Below, piece by piece: positions 6,250 to 13,971 of a DNA stretch of 20,649 bases (position 1 is its first letter; every line of letters begins with the position of its first letter). Made by a program: the position numbers and the translations under genes. The notes beneath the pieces were generated by a model that saw only the letters and a program-made list of their open reading frames with translations, was not told the DNA's origin and made no database searches. The stretch is from CAYVUI01 sp964454745. GTDB lineage: Bacteria > Planctomycetota > Phycisphaerae > Sedimentisphaerales > Anaerohalosphaeraceae. The stretch spans positions 1 through 20,649 of the forward strand of contig CAYVUI010000082.1 in assembly GCA_964454745.1 (NCBI GenBank), read 5' to 3'.

Positions 6250-6726
6250 ATGGCTGGTATCAGTAAGATGGGCGGTTTGGAGAAAAAGCTGACGAAAGAA
6301 ATGTGCGAAGAGGCGGCACGGCAGTGTGCGTGTGCGAATTTTCGCAAGGTGACCCGCAAGCTGACGCAACTTTACGATGATTCCCTGAGCGAGATGGGGA
6401 TTCGTTCAACGCAGCTGATCGTTTTGATTCATATCCGGATTCATGGTCCGACGAGTACGGCGGCCCTGGCGCGGGAGCTTTTGATGGAACGGTCGACGCT
6501 GTCGCGGAATTTGCGGCCGCTGGTGGAGCGGGGATTGGTGACCAGTCATAAAACGCCGACCGGGCGTGTGCAGAGCGTGGAGATTTCCAAGGCGGGGATG
6601 GAGGCGATCCTTGAGGCGGTGCCGCACTGGCAGAAAACGCAGGAGAAAATCGTTCAGGCGGTAGGCGCGAAGAACTGGGAGCGGATTCTGGGGGATTTAG
6701 ACGCGGTGGTTGCGGCGTGTGAGTGA
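6250..6726 (+). CDS. MarR family transcriptional regulator
   Basis: A 158 aa dimeric winged-helix repressor or activator. N-terminal dimerisation helix at about 15-48, then the winged helix: SEMGIRSTQLIVLIHI, TSTAALARELLMERSTLSRNLRPLVERGLV (recognition helix about 80-92), and wing TGRVQSVEISKAG, with a C-terminal helix closing the dimer. Three cysteines (C19, C26, C28) sit in the first helix and one (C157) at the C-terminus, which would suit redox or electrophile sensing as in OhrR-type proteins; this is inference. The start is uncertain: ATG at 6250 has AGGAA directly adjacent, and in-frame ATGs exist at 6268 and 6301. The structured leader at 6092-6223 may control it. Its targets are unknown; candidates are the permease upstream or the arabinose genes downstream. 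Confidence 0.85.
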   Translation: MAGISKMGGLEKKLTKEMCEEAARQCACANFRKVTRKLTQLYDDSLSEMGIRSTQLIVLIHIRIHGPTSTAALARELLMERSTLSRNLRPLVERGLVTSHKTPTGRVQSVEISKAGMEAILEAVPHWQKTQEKIVQAVGAKNWERILGDLDAVVAACE

Positions 6727-6775
6727 CGCGGGTTTCTCCAATCTCGGTTGTTTTGTTTAACAGGCTCACTTGACA

Positions 6776-6840
6776 AATGGCCTGCGGCCTGCGGCCGGGG
6801 ATAATTTAATCTGCGAGGGCGGAGCGCAACCTACGTTGCT
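6776..6840. repeat. Fragments of the dispersed intergenic repeat family
   Basis: AATGGCCTGCGGCCTGCGGCC (6776-6796) resembles the AATGGCCTGCGGCGGG of 1611-1626, and GGGCGGAGCGCAACCTACG (6817-6835) is a related hairpin-type module. Together with the triple motif below, this is all that can be seen in the 309 bp gene-free stretch 6727-7035. Confidence 0.45.
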
Positions 6841-6888
6841 GATTTTATCCAACGATAACCTACGAGACTGGCCCTGGTTTTGAGGGTA

Positions 6889-6973
6889 TCGCAAAATGGG
6901 TGGCTGGATTCGCAAAATGGGAGATGAGATGCTTCGAGATGGGATTTTGGAGGAAGAAAGCTTGCAAAACGGG
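6889..6973 (+). repeat. Three copies of a T(C/T)GCAAAA(T/C)GGG motif
   Basis: Direct repeats at 6889-6900 and 6910-6921 are identical (TCGCAAAATGGG); a third, TTGCAAAACGGG, lies at 6962-6973. They are in the upstream region of the PHP-ara gene run, where operator sites would be expected. Function unproven. Confidence 0.4.
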
Positions 6974-7035
6974 GGGTTGGAGGGTATGTATACAGGTCGT
7001 GTTTTATTTGTTTTTTGATTCGTTCAGGAGAAAAT

Positions 7036-8934
7036 ATGAAACGCTTTGCTTTGCTTTTTGTTGTAACGATATTGGTTATTGGCACTGGTTGGATTTTTGG
7101 TGGTTTGCGAATCAGCGAAGACCCGGGGGCATACGCGAGCCTGGATGAGACGTTTGCATGGAAGCTGCGGTGGCGGCTGGACGAACCGCTGGCCAAGGGG
7201 AGCGTTTTTGAGATTCGCAGCCGGAATATGAGGCGGTATTTCCGGTGGAAAAAGACCGGTTTTGTAATCAGTCATGCGGAGATCCTGGAGGAAATCCCAA
7301 GCTCGGGCGGGAATTTGTTCGGGAATACGACCTACGCGAATGTGCGGGGTCGGCTGGAACGGGACATGCGGATTGGAGATGTGATCGATATCCGGTTTGA
7401 TTCCACGGCGTCGCATTTTGCGGGTCGCAATGACGAAATTTCGATCTGGGTTGCGCCAAGCGAGGACGGAGAGTACCGCAAGGTGGAAGATACGACGGTC
7501 GTGCTGGATGTGGCCGCCGGGCCGGTGTGCTATTTGTACATTTACTGCGAGCCGACGCCGGGGCCGGATGGGAAGATTCGCACGGTGATCAGCCCTGAGG
7601 ATCGGTTCGGCAACGCGGCAACGTTCGCAAACGGGACGAAGGTGGGGCTTAACTGGATGGGGCAAAATCGCAGCGAGGAGGTTTTCAGTACGAAGGTGAT
7701 TTACCTGGATGCGACGCGGCACGCGGTTTCGCGGGTTCAGGGTACGGTATCGTACAAGGACCTGGCGACGACGGAAGATATCGAGAACGGGGCGAAGGGA
7801 TACGGCAGCGTTACAGTGACGTCGAACCCGGTGTGGCAGCGGTCCGGCACGGGCAAAGAGGCGGCGTTTGGTGAGTTCCACTGGCATACGGAATTCAGCG
7901 CGGACGGGGCGTATTCGACCCGGAATGCGCTGGCGTTCGCGCGGGACCAGATGAATATGGGCTACTGCATGTCGTCGGATCATACGCCGGTCAATGACTG
8001 GGATGAGATCGTGGCGGCGCATGAGGAATTTAACCGGGATGATGAGTTTGCAACGCTGTTCGGCTGGGAAAAGAGTACGAAGTGGGGGCATGAGAATTAC
8101 TACTTTACGGATCCGTATCATTTTGTGAATCCGCAGAACCCGGAGGGGCCACTGATGGGCAACGGCTGGGAGGATGAGCTGTGGGTGCTGCAAAAGACGC
8201 TGGACCGGCAGATCTCCAAGGCGCAGGATTTTATGGCGATTCCGCATCATACGAATGTGTCGGGGGCTCCTCACTGGTTTGCGTACCCGTTTGACAAGGT
8301 CCAGCCGAGCGAGTATCACCGGCTGATCGAGGTATTCCAGTGCCGGGGCAACCAGGAGCGAGAGGAGTATCCGGGCAAGCTGTGGCGGACGTGGCGGGCT
8401 TGGCATTTTAAGAATAACGCCTCGGTTCAGCATGCACTGGGCCGCGGGTTCAAAATGGGATTTACTGGGGGGACGGATAACCACGCGGCGTATCCATCGA
8501 AGGCATTCTGCTCGGATTCGGGCTATGGCAAGATGCCGCTTAATTCTACGGCGCTGACGGGTGTGTGGGCCGACCGGGTAACGAGGCAGGGGATTTTTGA
8601 CGGGATGTTTGCGAGAAGCACGTGGGCGGTGTGGGATACGCGGGCACTGGTGAGCTTTTCGATCGACGGCACGGCGATGGGCGGTGAGATGAACGCGGCC
8701 AGGGGCGAGAAGCTGACCGCGAAGGTGCGGATCAGCGCGGAGGCGCCGCTGGAGACGATTGAGATTGTGTCCGGTGGAGATGTGACCTGGAGCGGCGCAA
8801 GCAAGACGATGGACTATAACGAAACGATCGAGCTGGACGGCCCGGCAGAGGGTGATACGTATTATTACCTGCGGGCGGTGCAGGAGGACGGGGCTTTGAT
8901 GTACGCAAGCCCAGTGTTTGTGAGTGTGAAATAG
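7036..8934 (+). CDS. Membrane-anchored PHP-domain protein (DUF3604-like), putative metallo-hydrolase
   Basis: A 632 aa protein. Residues 4-23 form a single hydrophobic segment (signal anchor or signal peptide), so the bulk is probably periplasmic. Residues about 35-240 are a beta-rich domain. The C-terminal half has the metal ligand pattern of a PHP fold: HWH at 282-284, SSDH at 313-316, E345, PHH at 403-405 and TGGTDNH at 477-483. A last beta domain covers about 530-632. PHP proteins bind two or three metals and hydrolyse phosphoesters; the substrate here is unknown. ATG 7036 follows AGGAG at good spacing and is preferred over an in-frame TTG at 7015. It lies 27 bp upstream of araB, so a role in handling an extracytoplasmic arabinose-containing compound is possible but inferred only from position. 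Confidence 0.75.
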   Translation: MKRFALLFVVTILVIGTGWIFGGLRISEDPGAYASLDETFAWKLRWRLDEPLAKGSVFEIRSRNMRRYFRWKKTGFVISHAEILEEIPSSGGNLFGNTTYANVRGRLERDMRIGDVIDIRFDSTASHFAGRNDEISIWVAPSEDGEYRKVEDTTVVLDVAAGPVCYLYIYCEPTPGPDGKIRTVISPEDRFGNAATFANGTKVGLNWMGQNRSEEVFSTKVIYLDATRHAVSRVQGTVSYKDLATTEDIENGAKGYGSVTVTSNPVWQRSGTGKEAAFGEFHWHTEFSADGAYSTRNALAFARDQMNMGYCMSSDHTPVNDWDEIVAAHEEFNRDDEFATLFGWEKSTKWGHENYYFTDPYHFVNPQNPEGPLMGNGWEDELWVLQKTLDRQISKAQDFMAIPHHTNVSGAPHWFAYPFDKVQPSEYHRLIEVFQCRGNQEREEYPGKLWRTWRAWHFKNNASVQHALGRGFKMGFTGGTDNHAAYPSKAFCSDSGYGKMPLNSTALTGVWADRVTRQGIFDGMFARSTWAVWDTRALVSFSIDGTAMGGEMNAARGEKLTAKVRISAEAPLETIEIVSGGDVTWSGASKTMDYNETIELDGPAEGDTYYYLRAVQEDGALMYASPVFVSVK

Positions 8935-8961
8935 AGACGGCATTTTTTCAGGGATACAACA

Positions 8962-10647
8962 ATGGCGTATACGATTGGTTTGGATTACGGGACAAATTCG
9001 GTTCGGTGCATTGTGGTCAATGCCGCCAACGGGGCGGAGGTCGCAGAGGATGTTTTCAATTACCCCTCGGGCGAGGCGGGGATCTTGCTGGACGCGGGGG
9101 ACCATAACGTCGCGCGGCAGAACCCGGCGGATTATCTCGCGGGACTGGAGACGACAGTGAAAAATGCGCTGGCCGGGGCGAAAAAGGCGGATCAAGATTT
9201 TGACGCTGCCCGGGTGATCGGGATCGGGGTGGATACGACGGGATCGACCCCCCTGCCGGTGGATAAGAAGGGAGAGCCTTTGGGATTGAAGCCGCAGTTT
9301 GCGGACAACCTGAACGCGATGGCGTGGCTTTGGAAGGACCATACCGGGCACGCGGAGGCGGCGGAGATTACCGAGCTGGCGGAGAAGGAGCGGCCGGAGT
9401 ATTTGGCCAAGTGCGGGGGGACGTATTCGTCGGAATGGTTTTTCAGCAAGCTTTTGCACTGTTTGCGGGTGGATGCGGAGGTGTTTGACGCAGCGCACAC
9501 GTGGGTGGAGCATGCGGATTATATGACGGGGCTTTTGACCGGGACGAGCGATCCGAAGGTGATCAAGCGGTGCCGGTGCGCAGCGGGGCATAAGGCGATG
9601 TTCTGCGAGGACTGGGGCGGGTACCCGGATGCGGAATTTTTGTCGAAGCTGGACGCAAAGCTGGGCAAACTGCGGGCGACGCTTAGCGACCAGACCTACG
9701 CGATTGACACTGCGGCCGGGCAGCTTTGTGATGAATGGGCGAAAAAGCTTGGTCTAAAGGCCGGGATCGCGGTGGCGATGGGCGCATTTGACGCGCATCT
9801 TGGCGCGGTGGGGTCCGGGATCGGCGAGGGGACGCTGGTTAAGATCCTCGGGACCAGTTCGTGTGATATGGTGGTCGCGCCGAATTCGCAGAAGCTGCCG
9901 GACATCCCGGGGATTTGCGGGATCGTGGACGGCTCGATTCTGCCGGGCTTTTTCGGGCTCGAAGCGGGTCAGTCGGCGGTTGGCGATATTTATAACTGGT
10001 TCGTCAATTACATCCAGCCGGGCGGCAAGGCGGCTGGCGACCACGCGGCACTGACCGAAAAGGCGGCGAAGCTAAAACCCGGCCAATCGGGGCTGCTGGC
10101 ACTGGACTGGAACAACGGCAACCGGACGGTGCTGGTGGATCAGCGTTTGACAGGGCTGCTTTTGGGCCAGACGCTGCATACGAGGCCGGAGGAGATTTAC
10201 CGGGCACTGATTGAGGCGACGGCGTTTGGGGCGCTGACGATTATTAACCGGTTCGAAGAATACGGCGTGAAGATTCGCGAGGTGGTCAATTGCGGGGGGA
10301 TCGCGGAGAAGAACGCAATGCTGATGCAGATATACGCGGATGTGACGGGCCGGGAGATGAAGGTGTCGCGGTCGGCGCAGACGTGTGCACTGGGTTCGGC
10401 GATTGCGGCGGCGGTGGTCGCTGGCAAGGTGGCCGGCGGCTATGACAGCTTTGCCGATGCGCAGCAGGCGATGACGGGCGTTAAGGAGGTTACGTATAAG
10501 CCTATCGCGGAGAACCGGAAGGTGTACGCCGAGCTGTATAAGCTGTACAAGCAGGTACATGACGCGTTCGGCATAGCGGATTGTGCGGGCAAGCTGGGCA
10601 ACGTAATGAAGGATCTGCTGGCGATTAAGGAAGGTGTGCGGGTATGA
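8962..10647 (+). CDS. araB: Ribulokinase (AraB-type FGGY kinase)
   Basis: A 561 aa cytoplasmic kinase that phosphorylates L-ribulose to L-ribulose 5-phosphate with ATP. N-terminal ATPase-fold motif GLDYGTNSVR at 6-15; GVDTTGSTPLPVD at 89-101, typical of ribulokinases; EYLAKCGGTYSSEW at 146-159; catalytic base D277 in AMGAFDAHLGAVGSG; phosphate motif LGTSSCDM; C-terminal VNCGGIAEKNAMLMQIYADVTG with the adenine-binding region after it. Length matches the AraB family (about 560), not xylulokinase (about 500). Start ATG with a modest AGGG upstream. The stop overlaps the araD start by 4 nt (ATGA), so the two are translationally coupled. Confidence 0.93.
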   Translation: MAYTIGLDYGTNSVRCIVVNAANGAEVAEDVFNYPSGEAGILLDAGDHNVARQNPADYLAGLETTVKNALAGAKKADQDFDAARVIGIGVDTTGSTPLPVDKKGEPLGLKPQFADNLNAMAWLWKDHTGHAEAAEITELAEKERPEYLAKCGGTYSSEWFFSKLLHCLRVDAEVFDAAHTWVEHADYMTGLLTGTSDPKVIKRCRCAAGHKAMFCEDWGGYPDAEFLSKLDAKLGKLRATLSDQTYAIDTAAGQLCDEWAKKLGLKAGIAVAMGAFDAHLGAVGSGIGEGTLVKILGTSSCDMVVAPNSQKLPDIPGICGIVDGSILPGFFGLEAGQSAVGDIYNWFVNYIQPGGKAAGDHAALTEKAAKLKPGQSGLLALDWNNGNRTVLVDQRLTGLLLGQTLHTRPEEIYRALIEATAFGALTIINRFEEYGVKIREVVNCGGIAEKNAMLMQIYADVTGREMKVSRSAQTCALGSAIAAAVVAGKVAGGYDSFADAQQAMTGVKEVTYKPIAENRKVYAELYKLYKQVHDAFGIADCAGKLGNVMKDLLAIKEGVRV

Positions 10648-11342
10648 GTGTGCTTGCGGAACTCAAAGAGCGTGTTTGCGAGGCGAATATCGAGCTCAAA
10701 CGGCAGGGGCTGATTTTGTTTAGCTGGGGCAATGTCAGCGGGATTGACCGGGACCAGGGGCTGGTGGCGATCAAGCCCAGCGGCGTTTCGTATGATGCGC
10801 TTGGGCCGGGTGATATCGTGGTGGTGGACCTGGAGGGCAAGGTGGTGGAGGGAGCGATGCGGCCGTCTTCGGATACGCCGACGCATTTGGAGCTGTACCG
10901 CAGCTTTGGGGGCATAGGCGGGATATGCCATACGCACTCGAAGTACGCGACGATGTGGTCGCAGGCGTGCCGGGATTTGCCATGCTTTGGCACGACGCAC
11001 GCGGATAATTTTTACGGCGCGGTGCCGGTAACGGCAGTAATGACGGCCGGGCAGATCGAGGGTGATTACGAGGGCAATACGGGCAAGGTGATCGTCGAGC
11101 GGTTCGCGGGCCTGAACGCGATGCAGATGCCGGCGGTGCTGGTGGCCAACCACGGGCCATTTACCTGGGGGGCCAGTGCGGAAAAGGCGGTGGAAAACGC
11201 GGTTGTGCTCGAAGAAGTGGCGCAGATGGCGATTGGGACTTTGCAGATCAACCCAAAGCAGGAGGGGATCTCGCAGGTACTGCTGGACAAGCATTTTTTA
11301 CGCAAGCACGGAAAGGACGCGTATTACGGCCAGGACACATGA
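10644..11342 (+). CDS. araD: L-ribulose-5-phosphate 4-epimerase
   Basis: A 232 aa class II aldolase-fold enzyme converting L-ribulose 5-phosphate to D-xylulose 5-phosphate, which enters the pentose phosphate pathway. Zinc ligands H96 and H98 (ICHTHSKYAT) and H170 (ANHGPF) are present, along with D77 (SSDTPTH), D121 (HADNF) and the C-terminal AYYGQ tyrosines used in catalysis. Phosphate-binding GNVSG and KPSG motifs lie at 29-33 and 44-47. This is the bacterial AraD/UlaF/SgbE type; the araB and araA neighbours settle it as AraD. Its ATG overlaps the araB stop. Confidence 0.93.
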   Translation: MSVLAELKERVCEANIELKRQGLILFSWGNVSGIDRDQGLVAIKPSGVSYDALGPGDIVVVDLEGKVVEGAMRPSSDTPTHLELYRSFGGIGGICHTHSKYATMWSQACRDLPCFGTTHADNFYGAVPVTAVMTAGQIEGDYEGNTGKVIVERFAGLNAMQMPAVLVANHGPFTWGASAEKAVENAVVLEEVAQMAIGTLQINPKQEGISQVLLDKHFLRKHGKDAYYGQDT

Positions 11343-11364
11343 GGGTGATACATATCAGGTTTTT

Positions 11365-11397
11365 GGTGGGCACGGCCCACCCTACTGCCTTAGGCAG
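11365..11397. repeat. Paired hairpins of the dispersed repeat family
   Basis: GGTGGGC-ACG-GCCCACC (11365-11381) is identical to the hairpin at 1427-1443 and is followed by CTA and then CTGCCT-T-AGGCAG (11385-11397), which repeats the last palindrome of the 1.3 kb array. They start 22 bp after the araD stop and could also work as a transcription terminator or RNA-end stabiliser, separating araBD from araA. Confidence 0.7.
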
Positions 11398-11474
11398 ATA
11401 AATATTCGCTGTGCGTTATTTTGATCGGGCTGTACATGGAACTCAAAGTGATTTCTGCGGACAATAATACCGCG

Positions 11475-11554
11475 TGGGCGGAGCCCAGGGGTGCCCTTCG
11501 GGCAAGAGAGGAGAGATTAGAGAGTGGAGAGTGGAGAGTGGAAAGTGGAAAGTA
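11475..11554. repeat. Hairpins and a five-fold heptamer tandem repeat before araA
   Basis: TGGGC-GGA-GCCCA (11475-11487) and TGCCC-TTC-GGGCA (11492-11504) are followed by a purine tract with exact 7-nt period: GAGAGTG three times, GAAAGTG, GAAAGTA (11520-11554). The same 7-nt rhythm appears at 1459-1486 and 17554-17581. Confidence 0.75.
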
Positions 11555-11598
11555 AAACGGGAAATTGTTGACTGTCGCTATTTAATTAAGGATAAAAG

Positions 11599-13086
11599 AT
11601 GATACCGAATTTGAAAGAATATGAGATCTGGTTTGTTACGGGTTCGCAGCATTTGTACGGCGACGAAACATTGCGGCAGGTGGCGGCAGATTCGCAGGAG
11701 ATTGCGGAGTCCCTAAATGGTCACTCGTCGATTCCATGCAAGGTGGTTTTCAAGCCGACGGTTACGACGCCGGAGGAGATTACCAACTTGTGCGTGGAGG
11801 CGAATTCGTCCAGCCAATGCGCGGGGCTGATTTTGTGGATGCATACGTTTAGCCCGGCCAAGATGTGGATCGCGGGGCTAAACGCCCTGGCCAAGCCGTT
11901 TGTGCACCTGCATACGCAGTTTAACCGGGATATCCCGTGGGACAGCATCGACATGGACTTTATGAACCTCAACCAGTCTGCGCACGGCGGGCGGGAGTTT
12001 GGGTTCATCTGTTCGCGAATGCGGATCGAGCGCAAGGTGATCGTCGGCCACTGGCAGGACGCAGAGGTGGTGCGGGGTCTGGATGTATGGATGCGGGCGG
12101 CGTGCGCGTGGCAGGACTGGCAGGGAATGAAGGTCGCGCGGTTCGGCGACAATATGCGCGAGGTGGCAGTGACCGAGGGCGACAAGGTCGAGGCGCAAAA
12201 GCAGTTGGGCTATTCGGTCAACGGCTACGGCGTGGGGGACCTGGTCGCGGTGATACAGGGGATGGGTGACGGTGAGATCGACGCGGTGCTGGCGGATTAC
12301 CAAAAGTGTTACGAGGTGGTGGGGGATATCAAGAGTGAATCGATCCGGGAATCGGCGCGGATCGAGGCGGGCATGCGAAAGTTTTTGCAGAACGGCGGCT
12401 TTTCTGCCTTTACCACGACGTTTGAGGATTTGCACGGGCTCAAGCAATTGCCGGGGCTGGCGGTGCAGCGGCTGATGGCCGAGGGGTATGGTTTCGGCGC
12501 GGAGGGCGACTGGAAGACGGCGGCGCTGGTGCGGGCGATGAAAGTCATGGCGGCGGGCCTGGAAGGCGGGACTTCGTTTATGGAGGATTATACGTATCAC
12601 CTGGACCCCAAGGATCCGATGGTGCTCGGGGCGCATATGCTCGAGGTGTGTTCGTCGATCGCGGGGGGTAAGTGCCGGCTGGAAGTGCATCCGCTGGGGA
12701 TCGGGGGCAAGGCGGACCCGGCGCGGGTGGTCTTTAATGTGCCCGAGGGCGACGGGGTCAACGCTACGCTGGTGGATATGGGCGGACGGTTTCGGATGAT
12801 CGTGAATCCGTGTAAGGTGGTCTCGCCGGGATATGACCTGCCAAAGCTGCCGGTGGCGCGGGTGCTGTGGAAGCCTCTGCCGGATCTGAAGACGGCGGCG
12901 AGTGTGTGGATTTTAGGCGGCGGTGCGCATCATACGGGGTTCAGTATGGCCGTCGGCGCCGAACACCTCGAGGATTTCACGTCAATGGCCGGGATCGAGT
13001 ATCTGCCGATTGATGAGGAGACGACGATTGGCGAGTTTAAGAACCTGTGCCGCTGGGGTGATTTGTATTATTCGATGAAACGCTGA
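11599..13086 (+). CDS. araA: L-arabinose isomerase
   Basis: A 495 aa cytoplasmic isomerase interconverting L-arabinose and L-ribulose with Mn2+. Metal and catalytic residues line up with E. coli E306, E333, H350 and H450: E302 (GAEGDWKT), E329 (SFMEDYTY), H346 (GAHMLEV) and one of H444/H445 (GGAHHTGFS). The N-terminal VTGSQHLYG and the VHLHTQFNRDIPW segment are family signatures. The start ATG has AAGGA at 11588-11592. It is separated from araD by a 256 bp repeat-bearing spacer, so the three genes may not be one uniform transcript; no convincing promoter directly before it was found. Confidence 0.95.
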   Translation: MIPNLKEYEIWFVTGSQHLYGDETLRQVAADSQEIAESLNGHSSIPCKVVFKPTVTTPEEITNLCVEANSSSQCAGLILWMHTFSPAKMWIAGLNALAKPFVHLHTQFNRDIPWDSIDMDFMNLNQSAHGGREFGFICSRMRIERKVIVGHWQDAEVVRGLDVWMRAACAWQDWQGMKVARFGDNMREVAVTEGDKVEAQKQLGYSVNGYGVGDLVAVIQGMGDGEIDAVLADYQKCYEVVGDIKSESIRESARIEAGMRKFLQNGGFSAFTTTFEDLHGLKQLPGLAVQRLMAEGYGFGAEGDWKTAALVRAMKVMAAGLEGGTSFMEDYTYHLDPKDPMVLGAHMLEVCSSIAGGKCRLEVHPLGIGGKADPARVVFNVPEGDGVNATLVDMGGRFRMIVNPCKVVSPGYDLPKLPVARVLWKPLPDLKTAASVWILGGGAHHTGFSMAVGAEHLEDFTSMAGIEYLPIDEETTIGEFKNLCRWGDLYYSMKR

Positions 13087-13130
13087 ATGCGCCCTTACTA
13101 AAGAAACGCTGATTACGCGGATTTCGCTGT

Positions 13131-13157
13131 TTTTTCTTATTTTTCTTATTTTTCTTA
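13131..13157. repeat. Three tandem copies of TTTTTCTTA
   Basis: The 9-nt unit repeats exactly at 13131, 13140 and 13149 and runs into a longer T stretch. The third copy supplies the TAA stop (complement strand) of the sulfotransferase-like gene, so slippage here would change that protein's C-terminus. On the + strand the T-rich run could assist termination after araA. The preceding AACGCTGATTACGCGGATTT (13105-13124) looks like another dispersed intergenic word. Confidence 0.6.
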
Positions 13158-13916
13158 TTTTTTTTCTTTGCCTTTGAAGAATTGCTCTTCTGTGAAGATT
13201 TTCTGCCAGAGACTCTTTTCTACTATATAGTCAACGATTTCAGTTGGAAGCTTGTGCCAATGCGTATTCGGTGAAAAACGGGCATTCTCAAAGAGAAAAG
13301 CATGCTCATTGAGGCTTTCAATATCCGGGGCATCGTAAAGGATGAGCTTGGGTTCGAGGTTTGCCTGCTGCATTCTTTCGTGAGCAAGAACGAGGTCGTT
13401 CCACATTTCCACAATCATTTCAGCGGTTTTGATATCTTCTTTAAGAAATCCAGCCATTTCCAGGTCCTTGCCGTGTCGATGAGGAGCCAGAAAACTTGAA
13501 TAGCTGTGGACGGGGTGACGTAAATAGAAGAGTACATTCTTGATCTGCAGTTCCAGGAAGATATCCCATATCGCAATCCATGTCACCAGCGTAAGGCCGG
13601 GCTTTTGCCTGCGGTACTTGACAAAATCGATCATATTCTCACGAATTGACTTTTCAGGCGACATTGTATAACCGCTCTTTTTTTTGAATTCTTTTATATG
13701 ATCGAGATTCGGCTTTTCCTGCGGGCTCTTGATTTTGCAGAATTGCTTTCCCGGGTGGGGATGCGGTTTCATGGTTTCCGGCCGGCAAACTTTATGGCTG
13801 ATTCTCTTGCCAATCGCCTGAATAAGCCATAGATTCCCGTAAAACATGCGACGTGCATTTTGAAGGAGGTGACAAGTACCGCCACCTCCAGTGCCTACGA
13901 CAAAAATATGATCCAT
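13155..13916 (-). CDS. Sulfotransferase-like P-loop protein
   Basis: A 253 aa protein beginning MDHIFVVGTGGGGTCHLL. The glycine-rich loop at residues 8-18 matches the PAPS 5'-phosphate loop of sulfotransferases, and NVLFYLRHPVHSYSSF at 127-142 matches their 3'-phosphate motif (usually R-D/H-P). Such enzymes move sulfate from PAPS to a carbohydrate or protein hydroxyl. The P-loop has GGGG where many members have GRSG, so it is a divergent relative. The start at 13916 is chosen because the P-loop then sits at the expected place; an in-frame ATG at 14003 would overlap the neighbouring gene. It is convergent with araA and 55 bp after the PEP-CTERM gene on the same strand. Codon use is AT-richer than in the ara genes, suggesting transfer. 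The acceptor is unknown. Confidence 0.65.
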   Translation of the reverse strand: MDHIFVVGTGGGGTCHLLQNARRMFYGNLWLIQAIGKRISHKVCRPETMKPHPHPGKQFCKIKSPQEKPNLDHIKEFKKKSGYTMSPEKSIRENMIDFVKYRRQKPGLTLVTWIAIWDIFLELQIKNVLFYLRHPVHSYSSFLAPHRHGKDLEMAGFLKEDIKTAEMIVEMWNDLVLAHERMQQANLEPKLILYDAPDIESLNEHAFLFENARFSPNTHWHKLPTEIVDYIVEKSLWQKIFTEEQFFKGKEKK

Positions 13917-13971
13917 TTTTCGCTCTTTTCGATGGATGTTGCCAGATATTTTTATTTTATCATATCCGGAA

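Noticed and set aside
6770..6807. TTGACA (6770-6775) with TAATTT (6802-6807) as a promoter for the PHP-ara genes
   Set aside because: The spacer is 26 bp, far outside the 16-18 bp range, and the sequence between is part of a repeat.
7024..9591. An 855-codon open frame on the minus strand opposite the PHP gene and araB
   Set aside because: It is antisense to two genes with clear motifs, is dominated by Arg, His, Pro and Leu as expected from the complement of GC-biased codons, and shows no domain.
11520..11554. Heptamer tandem repeat as a CRISPR or iteron array
   Set aside because: Units are 7 nt with no spacers, no cas or rep genes are near, and similar tracts recur in other intergenic regions.
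11568..11596. TTGACT/GATAAA pair as the araA promoter
   Set aside because: The would-be -10 box ends 2 nt before the araA ATG, leaving no room for the ribosome binding site on the transcript.
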